Below the pieces are notes generated by a model. It saw only the letters and a list, made by a program, of their open reading frames with translations. It was not told the DNA's origin and ran no database searches. A stretch of 64,000 nucleotides of DNA from Lutraria lutraria (lineage: Eukaryota; Mollusca; Bivalvia; Venerida; Mactridae): positions 34,053,501 to 34,117,500 of the forward strand of contig OZ026842.1 in assembly GCA_964023205.1 (NCBI GenBank). Direction: 5' to 3'. Both the position numbers and the translations under genes were made by a program. Below are positions 1 to 14,000 of this stretch, in pieces. Each line of letters opens with the position of its first letter. Position 1 is the stretch's first letter.

Positions 1-59
1 AAGCATGCTGTTGTTGAAGACAGGTTGTTGCTCATGAGAGGGCCACTGTAGTTACATAA

Positions 60-182
60 TTGATGATATTGATGACGATGGTGATAGTTACAATGATAAT
101 TATGAAAATAATAATGTTAAAGACGATGGTAATAATAATAATGAAATTAACAATGGGAATATTGAAGAAAATGATAATACAA
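60..182. repeat. Degenerate GAT/AAT low-complexity tract
   Basis: The stretch is dominated by imperfect GAT, GAC and AAT triplets. There is no open reading frame of note. It looks like a decayed trinucleotide microsatellite. Confidence 0.5.
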
Positions 183-260
183 ATGTACTTCATTTCGGTA
201 TGTTAAAATGCTATGTTACATGGCATATACAATAAGATTCCAGCCTTTACGGTGATAGTA

Positions 261-398
261 TATACCTGTGTAGAACCACTGACCTTCTGTGAGCTAACTT
301 ATATATATAGGCAGCTTACTCACATTTGACCTTTGAACCCGGTGGGGCTAGTGATTATTAATCGGAGACCATAACAACTGAACTAGGGTGTCCCCTTT
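261..398 (-). repeat. SINE-like repeat, family B, copy 1
   Basis: Read on the minus strand it has a tRNA-like head, with an A-box-like stretch around TTCAGTTGTTATGG and a B-box-like GGGTTCAAAGG near 340. The same order of words (GGTTATG..TCTC, AATAATCACTAGCC, GAGCTAGC, GGTCAGTGG) recurs at 42131-42284 on the same strand. I infer a tRNA-derived SINE; the family name is unknown to me. Confidence 0.5.
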
Positions 399-2033
399 AA
401 TTGATATAGATCATTGTCCAGTTTGAATAAAGATCAGCATATGATTTTAACATATCGGTAATGTTTCGAACACCACAATAAAACAAACGAATCTAGCACA
501 AGTGGTAAAGTTCAATTAATTGTGAAAAAATGTTTTAGCGAAATACCTTACAAAAATGAATCACCAACTTCAGTTTGATCAAATCAATATGTTTTCACAT
601 ATAACACTAATTTAGTAATTCATCAATACAATTAGTTTACACTGAACTTAGGACTTAAGGCCATTCAAAACTAATTACCTTTTTGCTGTTGCTACTTGTT
701 CAATATAACTTCATTGACATGGAGCTACGTTCAAACCTGTGTTAGCGTCAACCTCATAATGAAGGTCACCCTGTGAATAAAGGTTTATTATGTCTTTCCA
801 AAACCCTTTTCACATGCTTGACTGTATATGACTGGATAAATCTGATTTGCGTACTTTCAGTTTGTGAATAATGTAACATTATTATACACGGCGATTAAAG
901 TAGCGATGTGATGTGCAAGCCGAGTTTAAAATTACTTTTCGAGGGACAACACTGCCATGATATATTCGTTTTACTATACCGAATGAAATTTACAAGTTTA
1001 AATTTAAATAAAACTAGGTATTAAAAATGTAAATGAACGAAATATCACCCGCAGTTTGACACACAACAAAGGGAAGCTACTACGATATTAAAACATTTAG
1101 AAAGAGTTATTTACCCTTGGCAGAGGGTGATATCAAAATTGACCAATCAAATATCACCCTCACGCCATATGGGAAATTTACTTAAAGCATCAACATGGGA
1201 TATAATAATTCAAGTCTCTCTCTAACCAGGAAGTTACTTTAAACCGGACAAGTGTGTCGGTACCGATTTTTATATTCAATGCCTATCACAATAAAAATAT
1301 TTGTCAAAAAATGAAATCCTTAAATTTTCGACTTCTCCATTTTCGAGAGGTTTGTGAGTGTCAGGTTAAAATAGTTTCTTAATAATTTGTGAAGTAAAAC
1401 GAAAAAATCATTTGAACCCAGAAACCATCATTTTTATTAAAGAATTTCATTGCAAAGAGGTAGTTCTACAAATGTTGAATATGGACGTTGTATAACACAC
1501 GAGTATCTAATATAACTTTTTTCATATTTAAAAAAATCGCCCCAAAAATCATTTATTGGTCCATCAATATACTTAAAATTAATTAATTAATTACATAATG
1601 TTATTAGTTTCATTTTATCAAATGAGTACAAATGACTGAATACAACATAGACTTCATTATTTCAATATAATGACTTTTTACATGATTACTGACATTTTAG
1701 TATGAATCGACCGTCTTGTGAGTTTTTGTGTCTCTCGTAAGAATAAGCTATCTGTGCTATTCACTTACGTAAACAATAATAAACTTTATAGATTATGTCA
1801 TAAAATACATAACGTACGTGTAACGTCATCGGTAGAATTCTTTTGCATGGAATTGTTTTTTTGAATTTGAAATCGTGATGATCTAATGAAATCTGATGTC
1901 AATGTTAATATGTACATGATGATATATTCGCGCAGTTTGTTTGCCGTGTACAGTTCATATGACCCGAAGGTTTCAATACATCAAACGTCGAGGAAAACGA
2001 CTCATTTAGTGAAAAAAGTGAAACTAGCCGTTG
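399..2033. other. Upstream intergenic DNA, no gene seen
   Basis: AT-rich sequence without a credible coding region. It contains a small hairpin (11-bp arms at 1123-1133 and 1151-1161, GAGGGTGATAT) and, near 760-785, a 'CACCCTGTGAATAAAGG' word that recurs near 52040-52065 and so probably marks a dispersed repeat. Confidence 0.4.
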
Positions 2034-2065
2034 TATAAAAGTTACTTTTGGTGTGCGTTCAGTTT
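2034..2065 (+). promoter_or_regulatory. TATA box plus initiator of gene 1
   Basis: TATAAAAG lies at 2034-2041 and an initiator-like TCAGTT at 2059-2064, placing the likely +1 base at about 2061, 27 bp from the TATA start. The ATG of gene 1 follows at 2098, giving a 5' UTR of about 37 nt. The spacing is canonical for a focused RNA polymerase II promoter. A further upstream promoter or 5' non-coding exon cannot be excluded. Confidence 0.6.
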
Positions 2066-2097
2066 TCATACATGGGTGCAATATATTTTCTGTAGTA

Positions 2098-5000
2098 ATG
2101 GACTTTTTGTACGGAGCTGAAATTAATCCAAATTGGATGTTTTCGTAAGTTTGTCATTTTTTATTGATTTGATAATAAGATACTAGATGTAGTATACAAA
2201 TTGTTACTTCGTTTTAAATGGTCAGTATTTCATTAATATATACCCTCTCTCACATAAAAAATATCGACTGAAATAAGCCCGTTATAAACTGAAACAATAT
2301 TGTTTTCTATTTGTCATTTATATAAATTTGTCTTTTTTAAAGTTAACACTAATGCAACGTATATGATTAATACATTTCTTTTAGGCCATCCTTAAAATAT
2401 GTTTAATGTAACCCTACCGTGTGGGTAGGTAGGTAGAAAATAATTTTGTTGCAATTTATTTTCTACATTGAAAGAAAAATACCTGTCAAAATGCTATTTA
2501 TATGATTATATATATTTTTTAAAAAGAAGTTCCCGAAGACGCCAAAAAGTTGGGTAACACCGTGAGTAGGTAGAGTTACCCTAAACAAAATATATCCTGA
2601 GGATGACCTTATCTGAAAGTAACTATGCTAAATAGCAAGTTCGGGGTGTATCATTAATTTTCCACCATTGTTATACAACATTATAATTTCAATTAGTAAT
2701 ACATAACACATAAACATTAATCATATGACACTAATGTTATTTCATTTATGCAAGGAATTGATTAATTAATCATTTAAAAACAGTTTGTATTATTATCATG
2801 CAATATTGTCAAAACATAATGTGATAAGTATGTCAATATTAATTCCGTGTACGCAAGAAATTTCTCCCTTACATGAATCTCAATCCATCATTGCGCCCAC
2901 TTAATTAATTATAATTCTTAATTCACGATAACTAATTTACGACACTAAATATGATAAAGAAAGTGAACTTATTTCGATCAATGCTTTAATTCATACACAG
3001 CTGTATCATTTATCTATTCATTTTATCTGTTGGTTAACGGTCCATTCGAGAGCTATGGCCATTTCAGAGCCGTCCCATAGAGTGGGGCGATAAGATACAG
3101 GAGCTGTCATTCATTTCCTTTACTCTTTTCGATTAAGATTCCTGACTATCGATCGTGCCCGGTGTGAAGCACCAAAGCACGCCCCGCCCGTTTCCTGTGA
3201 TTTTTTAAAATATAGTACTTGGCTCGGTAGTTCCGATAGTAACACTGAAAAGCGTCCTTGAACTATTGGAAGGCTGAGTCGAGATTCGAACTCCTGTCCT
3301 TTCATTTAGTAGTCCAGCGCTCTACCACTCAATCACCGATCACCCAAACAATATCAGTGTGTCAATACACTAGTGACAGACAATCCGTTATATGTCTTAC
3401 TGCAGTTGCTTCCGGACAATGAAAACATTGAATATATCTTAGACATTAAAATATGCGGCTGTTTAAATAGCAAAAATAATAACAAATACATAATTTGTAT
3501 AGTGTAACCTCCCTACAAAAGCCACTAAAGGGAAGACAAAAATTGCCGTTGTAAAGAGGAAGCTGTTTTCGGAGGTGACCGTTCGTTGAGTTCACACTGT
3601 ATATATTACATATCAAAATTGTATTGTCGATTTAATATAACATGTCAGTGGATAGAAAAGTACATATTAACATACAGTCGAATTTCTAAAAGTCTTATTA
3701 AACTCGATTAAGCTCGATTAAATGAAGAACCCAAGCAAGTGAATTGCTTCTTGTATGTTACAATACTTAAAGTCGATAATACATTGAGTACACAAAGTAA
3801 TGTTGTATTCAATCGACAGAAACATGATAATTAACCAAGTTTGTTCATCATTTTACCTGTGCTATAAAGTACAAGGACATATTGACAATATGACACTGGT
3901 GACATTCTGTTTACAATTGTTGTTTCCCGATGTTGTGATGAATATATTGCAAAATTTGATTTCTCCACTAAACGATAATTATGTAGTACAAGTTTCATTG
4001 ATCCGCCTCCGTGATCGAGTGGTTAAGGTTGCTGACTTCAAATTACTGCAACTTCTCACTGATAGAGGGTCGTGGGTTCGAGCCCAGCAACCGACCATGT
4101 CTCTTTCTGTGAGAAAGTAGGCAGTTGCTTACGGAGGATGGGTGTCTACTACTGGTTCCTCCTAGCAACAATGGTTAGGTGAACTGTCTGCCTCACATGA
4201 CTGTGGCTGTTGAAAAGGGGCGATGAAACAAACATAACAAACATGTTCCTTGACACGGCATTAATACTTAGAAACGGTCGTCAGTCGAAATCTACGCACC
4301 TTTTGTAAACAATGCAACCAGCAAAGAGCAAATACCTCAATTCAGTTTTCCTTAAAGGTCTGATATATCGATTGAGACTTCACTATGCTCGGTTTATTTA
4401 CGCAAAATTATGCTATTTTATGCACTTTTCTGATTTTATGATGATTTTCTACAAAGAAAAAGGAATTTAAAATTCACGCATATTGCACTGTACATAAAAG
4501 ATAGATTGAGTTACCTCCCTTCGAATATGACGTCATTCGTGTACACTCGGCCATGATGCTTTTGTATAATGGTGTAATCATCCTTACCTGATATTCTCTT
4601 TATTTTTGTAGGTACCAATATGTCACACCAGATTATTACAAACGTGCACAAGAGGACGAGAGGAGACGCACGAGAAGAACACGTGCTTTCATACTACTTG
4701 GCATTCTTGTCATGGCTGCGTTGGCATTTGGTAGCGCTCTAGTCATTCATTATTTCTTTGTGCCAAGTAAGTACAGTTAAACTATTGACACCCCGTTTCG
4801 TGCTACGAACATTCACACGATGCATTAACAAGTTTGTCCTAAACCAATAGTGAAAAGCCACATTATTTCCTATAATCTAAGTTGGAAGAAATATTTAACT
4901 AAAACTTTAAAACAATATTGGATTTACACTGATATATTAACATTAACAAAATCTGAAGTTCCTGGAAAAACCGGTCTTGATAATAAACTGCTTTAAAATA

Positions 5001-8000
5001 TAGCATCTATTTTTTCGGTATAACTTTGGCTTTCAGACTAAGATGACATAGGGCGTGATAATACTGTTAATGAAAGTCATGTATTAAGCCAGTTGTTCCA
5101 ATAAAGAAAACATTAAGAAAAGCCTTTAGCATTATTGTTGTCAATTTTATATGTACAGTCTATACCCCAATACAGTTTATATAGTTATTGTAACATACTG
5201 CCCCAAACCCTGAATAGAAACACCAGAAGCAACCTCAAATGCTACTAAGACTTCAATAGTAAAGTTAATTAATTCATTATTTTGGGTTTAATGCCATTTT
5301 TCAACAATTATTCAGTTATATACGACGACCGGATCACTTAACCAGTTTTCCTGAACTGTATTGTAACCATTACTAATTTACCCTATCACTAGGAACCGGT
5401 AATTTCTTCACCTCTGGAGGAAAATTGACATTGTTTTCAAGTTTTCATGAAAGGTACATCGAACCCAGGTCACAAATCCAGCGCAATAAGCAGTGGACTA
5501 GGACCGCTGTTAGCAGTAAAGTTAAAGTTATCATTTTGTGTAACTAAAACATAATCAGTCAAGTTAAAAAACATTCTGTTTCTATTTTTACAGCCGAAGA
5601 CAGAAATCCCGGAAATATTGTCAATGTATCATTTGCTGTGAACACAACAGAAGATTTTCCTGGTACGGTTTCAATTGTTATCACATTGACTGCACCATAG
5701 TCTTCCTTAATTGTAGCGTCTGTACAATTGAACACTCGTTGTTTTGTAAGATTAACCAGGCTTGTGTATGTTATCTCATTATATTCATAGCAGATGGGAG
5801 AAAACTAAATAAGTGTCCAGCATCCAACGATTAGCGTAAATCCGTATGTCTTTATAAGAAAGTATACGATTTAGTTGAATATCGAAATGCTCATGACTTT
5901 CTTCGAAATAACTGTGCTTATTTGAACGCAAATAAACAAATCTTCATTCAAAGAATGACGTCATGTGTTGATTGATCAACACCTGTCATTTGAGAAAGTT
6001 GCATTTTTAAAAGTTAATGTTGATGACAGTGCTAATGTTCGTTTGTTTATTTATGCGACTCTTGAGGTTTTACAGAAACTACATCTAAAGCGCCAGACGA
6101 TGAAATAAGGAAGATGTTGGATGTAATTAAAGAACACGACAAAGATCATCAACACATACTCAACCCAGATGGGAAAATATTTGATGACGCCTTTGAGACG
6201 CTTGAAACAACGACAGCTGATTCAGGTAAATATATTGATACATCTACTTGGATGTACCGATTTCAAAGAATGCAAATTTCTATAGAAAAAGGAAATAGAA
6301 AATTATCAGTTCTGAAATTTAGGAACTATGTGGTGTTAATGTTGTTTAATCTATGAATTGCGAAAGTATACATAATGAAATCAATTCGGAAGCGATATAC
6401 CAATATTTTAATGTGTTGATTAGGAAAAATATATAAGCAGCAATGTAACTGAGCGGACTGGTATCTCAAAGCTCAATAATATTGTTTCAATAGCAATTTC
6501 TGTACTGTTCAATCCATCTATATAAGTAACAAGTACCAATGGTGGCAACAAAACAGAAGAAGTATATAATTATAATTGTCATATATATCTGGTAGCTCAA
6601 ATGTTATATACGTACATGTATTTCATGATTGCACTGTTTATGTCATGGTTGCTGGGTTAGTTTCACCTCTGTGACTACATGTAACACTCTTAGAACTAAA
6701 CAAAATAGATTTCCATGTTTGTGAAGTACTAGTAGTAGTTTTAACTAACTATATATTTCCACTTAATATCCCGAAATCAGGTAGTGGGAAGTGAGTAAGT
6801 AAGTAGACATTTATTACAATAACATTGCATTTGTCGTTTCCCAAGTCTCACCGTGTTGTAAGTATGCATTCAACACATTTTAATCAAACTGATACCAACA
6901 AATAATTACATGTACAATGTTACTACATATATTGTAAATGTTTCTTCATTGATTTTAATACAGTTTTATGATTTTATATATCTTTGTCGCTTTAATACGT
7001 TTTAATACCTTGGTATCATCTAAAGAACATTATTATTAGACATTACTTAATGATTCCGCTCAAAAAGACATTTAACCGGGCTTTCGTCAGAAATACTTCA
7101 TAACTAGATTTGATATCCATGTACCAATATGATCCATACTAAGATATTATAACATAAAAAACATGTATAATAACAAATGTACTTGATTTTTTTGACACAA
7201 AAGTTCAAATCGGAATAAGTATTGAAAAGTTGTTGATGAAATTGTTGTCTGTTTTAGATGATTCTGATACACCACACACAACAACGACAACAACGACGAC
7301 GACGACATTAGCAGCAACAACCGAAGTTGTGACAACAGAACTATCAGAAACAACAGCAGGTACCACAGAGAGTTCCGTGTATGAATTGCATCTCATTCCA
7401 GACACATCCAGTGGGGATGTAATAAAAGACATTAAAGTAAGTCCGACAAAACCTATAGAGGCAAAGACGACAACGACAGAACAATCAAAGATTCTTCAGA
7501 GTATTTCGACTGAACCGTTCTCGACAACAAAAGAGATAGATCCCATGGACTTCTTTGGAATGGACGATTTGCTTGCTAACGATTCCTCATCAACAGTGTC
7601 ATATGTAGACGATTTCTTCGCGGATTATGCTGATAACGGAACAACAACTACCGAAACTCTAAAAGTAACTTCTGTTCCTACGACAGGCGCTGTCGAGGAA
7701 ACAACAGTCTCACATAACCATACAACCGAAAAAGCACAAACAACCGAAACTTCAACACCAGATACTGTAAGTACTACAATTGACCAGGTTTCATCAACCG
7801 AATCTTTGTTCGAGACAACTACATCGGCAATCGAGTCAACAGTTTCTGTCACAAAAGGAGAAGTCACGGCTACAACAAATGAATCTAGCTCCACCGCCCA
7901 ATCGTGGTTCACTGATGTAACGGAAACCTCAACTGAAGGCTTCACCAATACTACTCAAATCACTGACACAACCACCACGACTGAAGAATCAACAATAAAA

Positions 8001-11000
8001 GGTACACCCAGCACCTCGTAAGTGATGTAGCTGACACTCCGGGAAAAGCTATAACTGTATTTATTTCACTTGTTGTACCAAATAAACGGCTTGCTTGAAC
8101 ACACGCATACTTGCAAAAAACGTGCACACATGCACATCACACACTTGCGATTTGATGATTGGGCGCAATACTATTGCAGCGACGTTCTGAGAGCAGCGAG
8201 AACAATTTAAATGCTAATTGTGCCAAATAAAAGCAGCTTATGGCGATGTTTATTGTCCCACGAATTCATTCTCATAATACTTACTTGGCTATTGCTTACA
8301 TATTGATTTCTCCAGATTTATCAAAATATGAGAGTAGTTTTATTGAATTATTCGGAAACTTTTTTCATACACATTTCAAAAAGCTCCACACAAGCATTTC
8401 AGGTCTTTTGGTGTAGGCTCGAATTATTCAAGTAATACAGGGTTGTGACGGACCTCGGGAAAGTTGGAAGCTCTTGTTCGCTCAGAGAATATCCAACTGT
8501 TTAGATTTTATACACTTATGAACCTCATGTCTGGCAGTACGTGTAGCTTGTCCGATTTCGTTTTATGTTCCATCTTTCGCTGTGCCACTTTATAAGCAAA
8601 CCATATGTTTAATTGGTGTGCTACACTTTTCCTGGGAATATGCGGAACCCATTGCATATATATTATAACATGTATTCATATAATATATACTTATTTATAT
8701 ACTACATATAATTATTACCATATTAATCGTGTAGTCAAGATTTCACTTATTCGGAAACCAGAGAAAAGTAAAACTATTATATGCATTTTTTATATTTATA
8801 TTTTCATGGACAATGTAACTCATGTTATTTGTATATAAGATAATAAAATGTAGATTGAGTGTTGTTAGACCAATGTAAATATGTTTGTCGAATAAAAGAT
8901 GTAAAACACTTCGCGTAACATACACTTTTATTTACAAGGTAATGATACTATCCATATCCAAGATTCTGATCACACGACTCACAACAGCTTATCTGTTTAT
9001 AAACTTTGTGTAATGTCCGTTTCAAAATGTATTGATATTTTTTGGACTTTTTCAGCAATAATTCTTGAGACATTTTCTTTAACAACTCCATATAAATCTT
9101 AAGTTTGTCCATATTTATCTGTATATATTACATGTATTATCATTTCTATCGGACCACTCTTGTTGTTTCAAAGAATCAGCATTATTAGCCTTGTGACACA
9201 AACTCACGCTTTTAGCTTCAACCATAAACATGCAATTTAATGCACATATCACATTATACAATGGTTTGCATTATGAATCAATTTAGAATTGAAATCATCT
9301 TGCCCTCTTGAAAACTGGGAGTTTTAAATAAAATGATCTTGTTAGCTCGGCTGTTTTCGAAGACAAACTCGAGCTATTGTGATTACTTCGTCTGTGTCTT
9401 GTGATGCAGCTCATAACTCAGAAACAATGAAACTTCATAGGTGGATATGTCTCACTGAGGCGATGAACAAACGAGCGTTGGCATCGCTTGCGGAGCTCCT
9501 GTTTCGATTGTTTTGATTAACATAGTGCACTAAATAAAGCCTTTGTAGAGCACACGGATAATAAGTTCCAAATCCATAGAGGCTAACTCGTAACAAAGTA
9601 ACGAAACGCAATGATTGTAATAACCAGACTCATGGCTTGTTTTGTTCCTTCCGTGAAATGATCGATGATCCGAAGAAAGTTGATACGTACAAATATATGC
9701 TCCAAGAACCATTAATAAATTAGCATAGTTGGTATCGAAAGATTGAAAGATCCTTCCATCCTTATCCATATCGTCAGGTGCTTGTATAACTTATTTGATA
9801 TTAATTACGAATGTTGAGGTTCCCATGTATTGTCCGAATAAACAGACAAAAGGTAAGATTCATCGACAGCTAGTAAGGTTACCATGTTACCTTCAGACTA
9901 TCCGACAAAGGCTACCAAATGTTTCCAATACTATTTACATGTACATAGTAGTTTAGGTAACATATCATACACTGGCTCTCCGAGAAGGCTGTATGAAGTA
10001 TGAACAGTGGTTGTGTAGGTAAATGTCCTTCCTTCTTTGTCAAATACTACACCAATTAGGATATGTTATCTACACAGACTATACTACAGAGGCGCGGATA
10101 ACACAAAACCAAACCATATAGTTGCATGGCAGTTGAATAGTAAATAATATGATGGCAAAAATATGTTCCATTTAGTCAGTCTATTATTATCATCCTTCCA
10201 AGCCACTACATTCTCTGAAAACCTTCTACAGTCATCTTATTTTCTTTCTTTCCAATACGACCTGCTTTCTCTAGCTTTCGTGCTACACCCATTCGCCATT
10301 TTCCCCACCTTCCAGTGACATTTTACCACCTATAATCATCTTCCTTCGTACTATAAGCCATGCCCTACCACCATTCTATAAGTATCTACACATGTGCCTA
10401 CCGCCACCAGGTCATATCCTAATATATGACTGAACACCTGAATATCATTATTCAATGCTTCTACTATCATTTTTAACAATGATCTATTTTTTGTGGTAAC
10501 ATGGTTAAAAGTACAGCCTAACATAAGCAGTTAAAACATGTATTACTTTTGACAAAACTTAATAGAATATGAGACAGTTATCGTGAAAAATATTATCTTA
10601 GTTTTCATCATCTTTAATGTTAAGATACGTGTTTCTTTTCGCACGCTTGAAAAACAATTAGATATTGTAATGGACGATGGAAAATGTGAAAAATAGCTAA
10701 AATAAACCTTAGAATAAACATCTGAATTGATAGACAGTAGATGATGCTTTTGACAACAACAAATGTCTATTTTACAGATGGCTATGTTTATGGCTTACAA
10801 GTATTGCAATAGGTTCTTAAGATTAATTCAGACTGTTTTCATTTTCCATTCTATTTTTTAATCTTTATGGACGTTGCCTTTAAATTACATGACAAGTTCA
10901 TCAGACGCATTTACAACGTCACGTTTGTGATTTCTTCGTAAAATATCGTAATAAATATCAAAATATCATTTGTAAAGCTAATAAATGTCAGTATATGGAT

Positions 11001-14000
11001 GTAAAGCGTCAAACGTTTTTTTTTGTTTTCAACTTTTTTGCGTTGAAAGTATTAATTCTGATTCCATTCGCCCAAAATTATTTATGTATGCAATTTTACA
11101 CAGTGGCTTCTTATATCTTAGTAGATTATTCATCTCAAACATTGATATATCTGCAACGTCACTTGAAGTGTGTGGTACATGTAAAAACATTCTCGTAACG
11201 AAAGCTGAGGCAATTAAACTTGATTTATATATCAAGATGACAGATATGACAATTTCATCAACTGCTAATTACAAGAATGCATACGTAATTAGGATGTTGA
11301 GACAGAATGCTCTTATCTCGCGAGCACCAATGATGTTCCGAGTACATCATTTACTGTAATTGTAAGAATCAAAAGAATCGAATATTGTATTTTCTTAAAC
11401 CGCAAATTTCACCACTTAATGGCTGTAAGACAATGGTGTTGTTCAATGCAAATTGGAAATTTTCGAAGAAGAGAATGCGTGTTAAGTCCTTAATCAGTGG
11501 CAGGAAGATGAGATGTATTGGTCTCTTAGATGTCGGGTTAGAATTGCAAGTAAGCTTTTCTCATTTTTCTGGGGGAGTGTTAAATGAATCGCGGTCGCTG
11601 TTATTGACATATGTGAAGAAAACAATGCTGTATATCAAAGATGAATAATTTGTCTGAAATTACAAGCGGGAATGTAATCTTGAAACGTTTCAGTAGGACT
11701 AGAGTCTTGAGTTTACATTTCCATCCATAAAGGAGGCAATTAATGACAGTTTTAATGTCTGCAATATATAACCAGAGATGTTCCAAAAAATTGCTGTTTG
11801 ACTTCTCGAAAATGGTCACTTTACGCATCATAACCTTTTGTTTTGAAAAAAGTTCCTTCTATGTAGTAAACTACTTTATAGAGTTTAAATTCAACGGGTT
11901 CATGTTGTTCATGCTACGTTTACACTTTGTTCCCGGCGGCGGCGGCCACGACAATCACGCTTCAGGTCACCGTGGAGAAAACGGGATGAACGTGAGATAA
12001 CGCGGAGGGACAGGATAGGCAAACGTGACATTTGCAATGGCAGCCACGGTACGGATGAGATACGTAGTAGGCCGTAGTAAAATGGGATAAACGCAATAAA
12101 ACGTGACAGTATAACGTAATAGGTCGTTACACAACTTGGAAGCGGTTTGTAATGGGAAGGGAAACATATCTGTGGTGAAAATTGCTGCGTAGTGGCCCTT
12201 CTGCTGCATTCTATCTTCAGATAACCATGCACGAACCCACATGGATCATGGCTTTCTCCTCCACCATCTTCGCCTTCTTCCTGCCTTGTGCGCTCTTTGC
12301 AATTCCTGCTGGCCTTCTTGCTGACGCAAATACTGGATAACTGCTTCAAATAAACAAGGAAACACAACGTATGCTTCGTCTAGGGCATTCATGTTTATTC
12401 GTTTAAGTATCTTAATACGATGAGTACTGTTGCTTGAGGGGTTTTCTTTAAAACGTGGGCACACACGTGCTCCAGAGCTCTCCGGCGTCCACGTTTGATG
12501 CCTAGGAGACCTTGACAGAACATGAAAAACGCATCAGACCTTGATGAAGACGTGAACAACGTGAGGGATCCCATCAGTACTCGTCGGACCGGAAAGCAAC
12601 ATACTTGTATCATTGGCAGACCGCGGCCCGAACCTTAGTGCGCCTTGGAAGAGCCGCTTCATCGCCCCAACGGCCCGTCAAGGGTAACAAAACCTAACAA
12701 AACTTGGATATGGAGACAGACAAAAATAGCCAAAATCCCACGGCGCAACACGTTTCGGGCGAACAGGGCTGCCGTGGGCCGCCGGGAACATTGTGTAAAC
12801 GTAGCATTACTATGACCATGTTTACAAATTCCTTTTAGTTCAACATTTCTGTTATGCTTGCATTATATGATATGAAATCATTCGAACATAGCCAATGTGA
12901 ATATGTGAATACTTTAAATCCAGACTAGTTTTATGAACTTTTCCACAATGTCCATTATCTTTTAAGTACATTATTGTCTGACAGTTTGATCAATTTCAAA
13001 ACATCGTGTAAATGTCCTGAACAGCAAATACCTGAACATTTTGCAGGTGTTGATAAACTGAATACATTTCCGAGATGATATATTAAGTTACGTGATAGTT
13101 GAGTTCGAGAGCACTATTTAAAGATTAAATTGTATCGTACATGATTTGAAAACAAATGCTGTTCGCGTGCTCAACTAGATTTACCTTCTTTTTATCCATA
13201 TCTTTTATCTCATCATTTGCACTTTATCCGGTATCTATTGAATGTTTATACAATGTATCAATGTATGCCTACTATATAGTCCGACAACGACCTGTGAATG
13301 ATCAAAGATCAGCTAAGTCCATTTTGTAGGGTGGGTGGCATTTCGGAACATTTCGATGGTTTCCGTAATTTATAAATATCAGTTATTTGTCCGATTTAAT
13401 TGAGGTTAAAAGCGTAGCTCTATCGGTAAAGGCGCTAACCTCTTTACTTAGGCAGTCTGTTAGTCGTGATGTTACGGGTTCGAACCCCATGTGAACGCTT
13501 TTTCCTTTCCATTTTTAATTGGCTTTTTGGCATTTTGTTACTTGCAAATTTAAATTCAATATTTGGAATGAATTTCGTATGTATTTTAATTTCATGTAAT
13601 TTCAATTACTCCAACGTTAGCAGTATCTGTACTGAAGCCATGCACTGTCTGTCAGAACCTAATACATTGCTTCGTTATACCATGGCATCGTCTGCATACT
13701 TTGAGAACAGAATTGATTTTGATTGCGAATATATACCCTTTTTAACATAAAGGCACCAAAATCACGAGCAATATATGATTTGAAAAAGATAGTGGCAAGA
13801 TTAAGGATACGAACCCACACAATTCAATTTAATAATGTTATTAGTGTGATGCACTCGTTTCAGACTACGTAGGCCACTTGCAAAATGGCCTACACAATTT
13901 TAATCTGAAATCATGTTTAGCAATGTACTTGGTCATTGTATTACTTATCCCTATTTTAAAGAATGGAACAATCCTCGACCTTTCGTCACGACTCACTGCT

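Noticed and set aside
11029..11235. Minus-strand 68-residue open frame overlapping other frames
   Set aside because: Shadow frame in non-coding sequence with no supporting signal.
10985..11359. 124-residue plus-strand open frame in gene 1 intron 5
   Set aside because: No domain or repeat pattern; composition matches random AT-rich sequence.
13412..13500. Candidate functional tRNA gene
   Set aside because: A and B boxes are good, but the acceptor stem closes for only 5 bp and no anticodon arm forms; kept as a tRNA-like relic.
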